Assembly: GCA_946478635.1 (NCBI GenBank)
Contig: CAMLCX010000020.1
Coordinates: 1-21,830, forward strand
Source of the DNA: an uncultured Pseudomonadota bacterium
GTDB lineage: Bacteria > Desulfobacterota_B > Binatia > UBA9968
Reading direction: 5' to 3'
Length of the DNA: 21,830 nt
In this document: piece by piece, positions 16,827 to 21,830 of the stretch
Numbering within the stretch: the first letter of the stretch is position 1
Layout: each line of letters starts with the position of its first letter
Notes under the pieces: model-generated
The model's database searches: none
Told to the model about the DNA's origin: nothing
The model's input: only the letters and a program-made list of their open reading frames with translations
Program-made: the position numbers and the translations under genes

Positions 16827-18244
16827 TGGTTGTTCCAGCGCCCGGCAGCCATATCCACCTCATCGCTGTTTGCGGTGTCGGCATGGCATCGCTCGCGGGT
16901 TTACTGAAGTCGCGCGGCTACCGGATCACCGGCTCGGACCAGAATATTTATCCGCCCATGAGCACGTACCTCGCGGAGATCGGCGTCAACGTCCTGCCGG
17001 GTTTTCGCCCCGAGCATCTCGTGCCCAGGCCCGATCTCGTTGTGGTCGGGAATGCGGTTTCGCGCGGCAATTCGGAAGCCCAGGCTGCGCTCGATCAAGA
17101 CATCCCGCAAATTTCGTTTCCGCAAGCGTTGGGTCAATTCCTCATCGGCTCGCGGTCATCGCTCGTAGTTGCGGGCACGCACGGCAAGACGACGACCACT
17201 GCATTAGCGGCCTGGGTGTTGACGCGCGCTGGACTCGATCCGGGATTTTTCGTCGGCGGCGTGCCGATCAATTTCGGCAGTGGCTGGAAGGTCGGTGAAG
17301 GAAACTACGTGGTCATCGAGGGCGACGAATACGACACCGCTTTTTTCGACAAGGGCCCCAAGTTTCTTCACTATCGCCCGCAGAGCGTGATCCTGACCAG
17401 CATCGAATTTGACCACGCTGATATTTATCGCGACCTCGATCATGTAAAAAGCGCCTTTTTACGGTTGATGGAGATCATTCCTGCCGCCGGTTCCCTGGTG
17501 GTATGCGGCGATTATCCGGTAGCGAAGGAAATTGCCGCCGCGGCGCCCTGCCAGCGCATCACCTACGGCGAAAGCACGGATGTGGACTGGCAAGCGGTCG
17601 ATGTTGAGTTTTTTCAGGGACGAAGTTTTTTCACGCCATGCTACCGGGGAAGACCGGAAGGGCGCATGGAAGCTGCCGTTATCGGACGGCACAACATCAA
17701 GAACGCTTTGGCGGTCTATGCGCTTGGCAGAGCGATCGGCGTCGATCGAGGCAGACTCCTCGAGGGCTTTGCCACTTTTGCGGGAGTGAAACGGCGTCAG
17801 GAAATCCGCGGCGAGCGGCGCGGCGTCCTGGTGATCGACGATTTTGCGCATCATCCTACCGCGGTGCGCGAAACCGTTGAAGCGGTTCGCGCGGCCTACC
17901 AAAACCGCAGGATCTGGGCCGTTTTTGAACCGCGCAGCAACACCAGCAAGCGGAATATCTTCGAGCAGGAATTCGCCGATGCGCTAAGCTTGGCCGATCG
18001 GATTATCGTCGCGCCGGTCCATCAGCCGGAGAAAGTCCCCGACGGTGAGCGCCTATCGGTCAAAAATGTTGTTCGTAGAATCAATCGCCTCTGTGGCGAT
18101 GAGCGCGCGCGTCGAGGCGGCAACGCGGCAGAAATCGCATCCGTGGTCGGGCGGGAGGCGCAGAGCGGCGATCTGGTGCTCATCATGTCTAACGGCGGTT
18201 TCGACAACATCCACGAAAAAATTCTCGCCGCTTTAGCGGCCTAA
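16823..18244 (+). CDS. mpl: Mpl: UDP-N-acetylmuramate:murein tripeptide ligase
   Basis: A 473-residue Mur-ligase family enzyme that attaches recycled L-Ala-gamma-D-Glu-meso-DAP to UDP-MurNAc with ATP, bypassing MurC, MurD and MurE. The N-terminal domain has HIHLIAVCGVGMASLAGLLK. The ATP loop is AGTHGKTTTT (residues 117-126), then FVGGVPINFG, VIEGDEYDTAFFDKGPKF and SIEFDHADIY, all typical of Mpl rather than MurC. The C-terminal domain shows DDFAHHPTAVRET, WAVFEPRSNTSKRNIF and MSNGGFDNIHEKIL. The length is normal. It is the last gene of the ldcA cassette, coupled to the hydrolase before it. Its last 12 bases overlap the convergent small gene on the minus strand. Confidence 0.94.
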   Translation: MMVVPAPGSHIHLIAVCGVGMASLAGLLKSRGYRITGSDQNIYPPMSTYLAEIGVNVLPGFRPEHLVPRPDLVVVGNAVSRGNSEAQAALDQDIPQISFPQALGQFLIGSRSSLVVAGTHGKTTTTALAAWVLTRAGLDPGFFVGGVPINFGSGWKVGEGNYVVIEGDEYDTAFFDKGPKFLHYRPQSVILTSIEFDHADIYRDLDHVKSAFLRLMEIIPAAGSLVVCGDYPVAKEIAAAAPCQRITYGESTDVDWQAVDVEFFQGRSFFTPCYRGRPEGRMEAAVIGRHNIKNALAVYALGRAIGVDRGRLLEGFATFAGVKRRQEIRGERRGVLVIDDFAHHPTAVRETVEAVRAAYQNRRIWAVFEPRSNTSKRNIFEQEFADALSLADRIIVAPVHQPEKVPDGERLSVKNVVRRINRLCGDERARRGGNAAEIASVVGREAQSGDLVLIMSNGGFDNIHEKILAALAA

Positions 18245-18469
18245 ATAGAGCTGCGCGCATTCTTGGCTGCAGAAGTAGCGCCCGGACACGGCCACGGCAT
18301 TGGATTTCGAAATATAGCTCTGGCATTGCGGGTCGAGCACCATTTCTTCGCCCTTGGGTTCGGGTTTGGGCTTGCTCGAAGACTGGCCGCGGCGCCGAGC
18401 GGCCGGCGACCGGAACAAGGTAAAGACGACGTAAGCAATGACAAAAAAGAGGACGAGTCGGAGCAGCAT
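18233..18469 (-). CDS. Small membrane-anchored PP0621/YHS-like cysteine-motif protein
   Basis: A 78-residue protein: one N-terminal transmembrane helix (LLRLVLFFVIAYVVFTLF), a basic and proline-rich linker, and a C-terminal motif DPQCQSYI, then YFCSQECAQLYL. The three cysteines resemble the PP0621 family and YHS-like metal-binding modules. A GGGAG seven bases before the ATG supports the start. It lies 25 bases after folK and is probably in the dapL-folK transcript. Its 3' end overlaps mpl by 12 bases on the opposite strand. Function unknown; metal binding is inference. Confidence 0.78.
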   Translation of the reverse strand: MLLRLVLFFVIAYVVFTLFRSPAARRRGQSSSKPKPEPKGEEMVLDPQCQSYISKSNAVAVSGRYFCSQECAQLYLGR

Positions 18470-18494
18470 ATCTTGCTCCCGCTAACCGATACGG

Positions 18495-18998
18495 CTACGC
18501 GTGGTACAGATGGATCTTTTTGTCATCCTTCACGTTGATGAGCAGCTCGGAAATGGTGACGCCGAGCTCGGGATGGATGACCTGGGGCGCAATTTCGCTC
18601 AACGGAATCAGGACAAATTTTCGGGTCGGCATTTCTGGATGCGGAATTTTCAAAGTTTTTTTCTTCACCACCGCTGAATCGTAAAGAAGGATATCGAGAT
18701 CAATAATACGCGCGCCCCAGCGTTTTTTGACTTTCTTCCGGCCCATGGCGCGTTCGATGTTCTTGAATTTTTTGAGCAGCATGTCTGGTTTGAATCTGGT
18801 CTCGATCTCGATGGCGCCGTTGACGTACCAGTCCTTGGAATCTCCAAGAGGCTCGCTTTCATAGAGCGACGACTCTTTGATCACTTTCGTGTCCGGTAAC
18901 TTAGCGACGCGATCGATCGCCTCCAAGAAGTTTTCCTTCTTGTTTCCCACATTGGAACCGATACCGACGTATACCTGATGAGCCATCGCGTTTGCCAT
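18495..18998 (-). CDS. folK: FolK: 6-hydroxymethyl-7,8-dihydropterin pyrophosphokinase (HPPK)
   Basis: A 167-residue HPPK of the folate pathway, which transfers pyrophosphate from ATP to hydroxymethyl-dihydropterin. The N-terminus has VYVGIGSNVGNKKENF. The HPPK signature RWGARIIDLDILLYD is complete with both metal-binding aspartates, and IPHPEMPTRKFVLIPLSEIAP follows. The length is normal. ATG 18998 and an in-frame ATG four codons later (18986) are both possible; neither has a clear Shine-Dalgarno. It follows dapL by 24 bases, a neighbour pair without an obvious biochemical link. Confidence 0.94.
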   Translation of the reverse strand: MANAMAHQVYVGIGSNVGNKKENFLEAIDRVAKLPDTKVIKESSLYESEPLGDSKDWYVNGAIEIETRFKPDMLLKKFKNIERAMGRKKVKKRWGARIIDLDILLYDSAVVKKKTLKIPHPEMPTRKFVLIPLSEIAPQVIHPELGVTISELLINVKDDKKIHLYHA

Positions 18999-19022
18999 GT
19001 CGGTATTTTTTTGGGAAGGGAT

Positions 19023-20195
19023 CTACAGCTTGACCTTACGAATCCTTTCCGAAACCTCCCGCAGTCGTTCTTTGTCTACGCACACGGTAAATCGCACATA
19101 GCCTTCGCCGGCCTCGCCAAAACCATTTCCGGGAGTGGTCACGACTCCGGCGTCGTCCAGTAGCTTGGCGGTAAAATCGGCGGACGAGAGTCCTTTGGGG
19201 CAGGCCACCCACACGTAAAAAGTCGCTCGGGGCTTTTCACATTCGAGCCCCACCGCGCGCAGCCCGTCGACCAGGATATCGCGCCGCTCTTGATAGATTT
19301 TGCGCGACGGTTCAACGATCGAGTCGCCCAAGCGGAGCGCTTCGATACCGGCTTCCTGAATCGCCTGGAATATACCAGAGTCTAGATTGGACTTAGCCTG
19401 CGCTAGGCCGCTAACGATTTCTGGATTTCCGACCGCCATGCCAATGCGCCATCCGGTCATATTGAAGGTCTTCGACAGGGAATGAAATTCGATGCCGACA
19501 TCGTGGGCACCGTCGACTTCGAGAAAACTCATGGGTTTATAACCGTCGTAACCCATTTCCGTATAGGCGGCGTCGTGACAAACGATGACGTTGTATTGAT
19601 TGGCGAAGTCGACGACCCGCCTGTAAAAACTCGCGTCTGCTACGGCGGCAGTGGGATTGTTCGGATAATTGATCCACAGGAGTTTTGCCCGGCTGGCGAC
19701 CTCGGCCGGGATGGTGTCCAGGTCGGGTAGGAAATGATTTTCCTTCTTCAACGGCAGGAAATAGTTCGTACCCCCGCTAAAAGCGGTGCCAATATGGTAA
19801 ACCGGATAGCAGGGACTGGAGACCAGTACCACGTCCCCTGGATCAACGAAGGCCACGGCCATGTTGCCGATGCCTTCCTTGGAACCGATCAAAGAAACGA
19901 CTTCTTTTTCCGCGTCCAGTTGAACGCTAAACCGCGTCTTATACCATTTGGCGACGGCATCACGAAATTCTGCCATCCCGGAACTGTTGGGATAGCGGTG
20001 GTTAACGGGCTTGGCGGCGCACTCCATAAGCTTTTCGACTACAGGGGATGGCGTCGGGATGTCCGGATCACCGATTCCCAGGTCGATGAGATCCACGCCG
20101 CGGGCCAAAGCTGCGCGCTTCCGCCGGTCAATTTCGGCGAAGAGGTATGGGGGTAACTCTTTGATACGTCGAGCTTTATTTACATTTAGCGGCAA
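19023..20195 (-). CDS. dapL: LL-diaminopimelate aminotransferase
   Basis: A 390-residue fold-type I PLP aminotransferase that makes LL-diaminopimelate directly from tetrahydrodipicolinate, the short route to lysine and murein DAP. The N-terminus shows KELPPYLFAEIDRRK and IDLGIGDPDIPTP. Middle marks are INYPNNPTAA and CHDAAYTEMGYDG, the PLP lysine is in SLSKTFNMTGWRIG (Lys242), and the C-terminus has TPGNGFGEAGEGYVRFTVC. I chose TTG 20195 because GGAGGA sits nine bases upstream. The longer open frame from TTG 20225 begins at or upstream of the predicted transcription start and adds ten residues without family likeness. First gene of dapL-folK. Confidence 0.92.
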   Translation of the reverse strand: MPLNVNKARRIKELPPYLFAEIDRRKRAALARGVDLIDLGIGDPDIPTPSPVVEKLMECAAKPVNHRYPNSSGMAEFRDAVAKWYKTRFSVQLDAEKEVVSLIGSKEGIGNMAVAFVDPGDVVLVSSPCYPVYHIGTAFSGGTNYFLPLKKENHFLPDLDTIPAEVASRAKLLWINYPNNPTAAVADASFYRRVVDFANQYNVIVCHDAAYTEMGYDGYKPMSFLEVDGAHDVGIEFHSLSKTFNMTGWRIGMAVGNPEIVSGLAQAKSNLDSGIFQAIQEAGIEALRLGDSIVEPSRKIYQERRDILVDGLRAVGLECEKPRATFYVWVACPKGLSSADFTAKLLDDAGVVTTPGNGFGEAGEGYVRFTVCVDKERLREVSERIRKVKL

Positions 20196-20204
20196 ATTCG
20201 AAAT

Positions 20205-20210
20205 TCCTCC
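20205..20210 (-). promoter_or_regulatory. Ribosome binding site that decides the dapL start
   Basis: On the minus strand GGAGGA lies nine bases before TTG 20195. The alternative TTG 20225 is upstream of this site and would make it part of the coding region. Confidence 0.7.
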
Positions 20211-20227
20211 ATCCGAAAATCGCAACG

Positions 20228-20256
20228 GTTGTACCTGTTTTTTTCATTTTTGACAA
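20228..20256 (-). promoter_or_regulatory. Promoter of dapL
   Basis: On the minus strand TTGTCA (20251-20256, five of six) and TACAAC (20228-20233, four of six) are exactly 17 bases apart. The start would be near 20221, leaving a leader of about 26 bases to TTG 20195. The -35 box is part of TTGACAA/TTGTCAA and so also reads as a perfect TTGACA on the plus strand (20250-20255), but no good plus-strand -10 lies at the right distance from it. Confidence 0.55.
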
Positions 20257-20265
20257 CCACAGGTT

Positions 20266-20294
20266 TTGCTCGCACTGTAGATGACTGCCATAAT
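20266..20294 (+). promoter_or_regulatory. Candidate extended -10 promoter of the NYN gene
   Basis: TGCCATAAT (20286-20294) is TGn plus CATAAT, five of six matches to TATAAT. At 17-base spacing the -35 position is TTGCTC (20266-20271, three of six). The start would fall near 20301, only about nine bases before ATG 20310, which itself has no Shine-Dalgarno. Confidence 0.4.
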
Positions 20295-20309
20295 GCATCG
20301 GGCATAACA

Positions 20310-20807
20310 ATGGATTTGATTGTTGACGGCTACAATTTGATCGGGAGCGAGCAAGGATTACACGACCCGCTTGAACCTAAGCGAAACTGGATAGTGCAAC
20401 GCCTTTCGCAATATCAAGAAATCAAGCAATTTAACGTGATCATTGTATTTGACGGGTGGCGTTCCGGACGAAATGAAGAGGTTTTGCAGAAGAAAAACGC
20501 TCTCTCGATACTGTACTCCAGGCTGAACGAAAAGGCCGATGCCGTGATCATTCGGCTCGCTCGGGAAAAGGGCGCGGGCTCTGTTGTCGTGACCTCGGAT
20601 CGTGAAATCCGCAATGCGGTCGAGCGTTTTGGCGCAGTGGCGGTTTCAGCGAGCGAGTTCAGCGACATATTGAGGGGGCTGGACGGCACATACCCGAATG
20701 ATGATTTTGACCGTGAAAAATTCGGCCGGACAGGGGGAGGTAATCCGCGGCAAGCTTCCAAATCGGAGCGGCGGCGAAATGAGAAGCTTAAGAAACTGCG
20801 ATTGTGA
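20310..20807 (+). CDS. NYN-domain ribonuclease-like protein (YacP family)
   Basis: A 165-residue protein of the YacP-type NYN (PIN-like) fold, putative metal-dependent RNases. Acidic motifs are MDLIVDGYNLIG (Asp6, Asn9), FNVIIVFDGWRSG, and VVVTSDREIRNAVERFGA followed by SASEF. In Bacillus the homologue Rae1/YacP cleaves mRNA at the ribosome. The C-terminus is strongly basic (SKSERRRNEKLKKLRL), which fits RNA or ribosome contact. I start at ATG 20310, where the family begins; the open frame from 20229 adds 27 unrelated residues and crosses the promoter region. There is no Shine-Dalgarno and a very short predicted leader. Confidence 0.86.
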   Translation: MDLIVDGYNLIGSEQGLHDPLEPKRNWIVQRLSQYQEIKQFNVIIVFDGWRSGRNEEVLQKKNALSILYSRLNEKADAVIIRLAREKGAGSVVVTSDREIRNAVERFGAVAVSASEFSDILRGLDGTYPNDDFDREKFGRTGGGNPRQASKSERRRNEKLKKLRL

Positions 20808-20825
20808 AAAATCGCGCTATCGCGA
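20807..20825 (-). terminator. Intrinsic terminator of the SH3/BamE-like gene
   Basis: On the minus strand TCGCG, loop ATAG, CGCGA, then TTTTT (20811-20807). The stem is five base pairs and GC-rich. It lies 77 bases after the minus-strand stop at 20902 and touches the stop codon of the convergent NYN gene. Confidence 0.65.
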
Positions 20826-20901
20826 AACTATGCTAACGTCCGATCTTGTCGGATCATTGGCAATTAGCAACACGCGCAAGCAAAACACCAAGCCGCTTGT
20901 G

Positions 20902-21675
20902 TCACTTCTTTTCAACACGATCGACTTTGCTCAAGAGGCCGTTGTGAAAGATAAGAACGGACCCGCCGGAGTAAAACCATTGTTCCTCGGCGGCTTTGGA
21001 TGGACCGCGTAATTTCGTAATACGCAGGGGCGATCCTAAGATCTTTTTCACTTCGGTGGTCTTGAGTCCCGGCGTTGCCTGCTTCTTGATCGCGGCTTGC
21101 TTGACCGGAGCGGACCAAGGCTGCGAATTAATCCATTCAACTCTAGCTTTCTCCTCGCGTGCTTGTTTTTCGGCTTTCTCCTTTTCACCGGCGCGAGCAT
21201 CAGCGGATAAAATCGTAACGTTGAGCGCTTCGTGGAATGCTTCGGGCCGAATATAACCAACTTTGCCGGACTCGAACTGGACGGCGTAGAATGGATCTTT
21301 CTTTGACCTGCCGGCGAGTTCAGTGATCACAAAGGAGTCCTCGCTAGCGGGCCGAAACGTGGACGCCGTGTCGGAAGGCGAAACCAAAAACACCGGCGCG
21401 CGTCCGTCGCCTGCGCCCAGCCAGAAGGTCCTGCCCACGCGCTCTGCCAGTGAATCGAGCTGTCTTTCGGTGTAGTGGTTGGAGGCGAACGCGCGGCCAG
21501 GGGATGATAGAAAGACGGCTAGAATCAGCGCCAGGGAAAGACCAAAAGCTCGGATCTCCGCTCTTGAACGAACAAGCTCGCTCCGGCTGCATGCGGGTAA
21601 TTGACCGGCGCTGGGCGCAGTCATAGTCTCGTTATGCTCGTCCGCGGATCCTGCCGTTCGTTTTTTTGTTCCCAT
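20902..21675 (-). CDS. Secreted or membrane-anchored protein with SH3-like and BamE-like segments, function unknown
   Basis: A 257-residue protein I cannot name. A hydrophobic segment AFGLSLALILAVFL (about 43-57) followed by AFAS suggests a signal peptide with a long polar N-terminal region. Residues 92-150 resemble an SH3-like fold (APVFLVSPSD, then DPFYAVQFESGKVGYIRPEAF). Residues 158-182 are a charged helix rich in Glu, Lys and Ala. Residues 200-255 resemble the SmpA/BamE repeat: TPGLKTTEVKKILGSP, QWFYSGGSVLIFHNGLLSKV. ATG 21675 has GGAAG three bases upstream; in-frame ATG 21624 is an alternative with a shorter leader. A 17-base inverted repeat lies just upstream. It is transcribed in the same direction as the tRNA but separated by the tRNA terminator. 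Confidence 0.75.
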   Translation of the reverse strand: MGTKKRTAGSADEHNETMTAPSAGQLPACSRSELVRSRAEIRAFGLSLALILAVFLSSPGRAFASNHYTERQLDSLAERVGRTFWLGAGDGRAPVFLVSPSDTASTFRPASEDSFVITELAGRSKKDPFYAVQFESGKVGYIRPEAFHEALNVTILSADARAGEKEKAEKQAREEKARVEWINSQPWSAPVKQAAIKKQATPGLKTTEVKKILGSPLRITKLRGPSKAAEEQWFYSGGSVLIFHNGLLSKVDRVEKK

Positions 21676-21686
21676 TCGCTTCCATT

Positions 21687-21703
21687 GTCACCGCCAAGGT
21701 GAC
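21687..21703. repeat. Short perfect inverted repeat upstream of the SH3/BamE-like gene
   Basis: GTCACC and GGTGAC are separated by five bases (GCCAA). The repeat lies 12-28 bases before ATG 21675, next to its ribosome binding site. It could be a protein operator or a small leader hairpin; there is no T-run. Confidence 0.4.
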
Positions 21704-21722
21704 CTGATATTAGACGAACGGC

Positions 21723-21747
21723 AAAAAAAAAGAGCCTAATGGCCCCT
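21723..21747 (-). terminator. Intrinsic terminator of tRNA-fMet
   Basis: On the minus strand AGGGGCC, loop ATTA, GGCTCTT forms a seven-pair stem with two G-U wobbles, running into nine T residues (21731-21723). It begins six bases after the encoded CCA end of the tRNA. Confidence 0.88.
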
Positions 21748-21753
21748 GAAAGT

Positions 21754-21830
21754 TGGTTGCGGGGCCGGGATTTGAACCCGGGACCTCAAGGTTATGAGCC
21801 TTGCGAGCTACCAGACTGCTCCACCCCGCG
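21754..21830 (-). tRNA. Initiator tRNA-fMet (anticodon CAT)
   Basis: A complete 77-base tRNA including an encoded CCA; its first base is the last base of the window. The acceptor stem CGCGGGG/CCCCGCA has the C1:A72 mismatch that marks the bacterial initiator, and the D stem has A11:U24. The anticodon loop is CTCATAA, and the T arm is CCGGG TTCAAAT CCCGG. The anticodon stem is CAAGG/CCTTG, so only pairs 30:40 and 31:39 of the usual three G:C pairs are kept and 29:41 is A:U. Confidence 0.97.

Overview
The window is a bacterial chromosome segment that is almost entirely housekeeping and moderately GC-rich by eye. Gene content and order point to a 'deltaproteobacterial'-type organism (Desulfobacterota, Binatota or similar): tandem DUF507 genes beside groESL, a DUF502 membrane protein, LL-diaminopimelate aminotransferase (DapL), and a TrmD joined to the RNA methyltransferase domain that in many deltaproteobacteria is a separate gene between trmD and rplS. 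I infer this placement from content; there is no rRNA to prove it. I see no prophage, insertion sequence, CRISPR array or defence island.

Layout. 1-1750 (minus) is a secreted alkaline-phosphatase-superfamily phosphodiesterase whose 3' end lies outside the window. 1991-4989 (plus) holds a secreted thioredoxin/SH3 fusion and an oligopeptidase B. 5027-6980 (minus) is rarA followed by a DUF502 gene. 7098-7457 (plus) is a small bactofilin. 7479-11561 (minus) is the translation and SRP block ffh-rpsP-khpA-rimM-trmD(fusion)-rplS. 11655-13829 (minus) is groES-groEL with a promoter, an operator-like dyad and a strong terminator. 13892-14439 (minus) is a pair of overlapping DUF507 genes.

14440-14719 is a divergent intergenic region with two perfect DnaA-box 9-mers. 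14720-18244 (plus) is a cytoplasmic murein-recycling-like cassette: LD-carboxypeptidase, a beta-lactamase-fold serine hydrolase and Mpl ligase. 18233-20195 (minus) is dapL-folK plus a small membrane-anchored cysteine-motif protein. 20310-20807 (plus) is a YacP-like NYN nuclease. 20902-21675 (minus) is a secreted protein of unknown role with SH3-like and BamE-like parts. 21754-21830 (minus) is initiator tRNA-fMet with its terminator.

How the parts relate. DapL makes the diaminopimelate that LdcA and Mpl handle during recycling, so the right half leans toward cell-wall metabolism. The left-centre block serves translation, SRP targeting and protein folding. The points most worth a second look are the unusual groESL operator, the DnaA-box pair at a point where transcription diverges, the TrmD fusion, the serine hydrolase inside a murein-recycling cassette, and the A29:U41 pair in the initiator tRNA.
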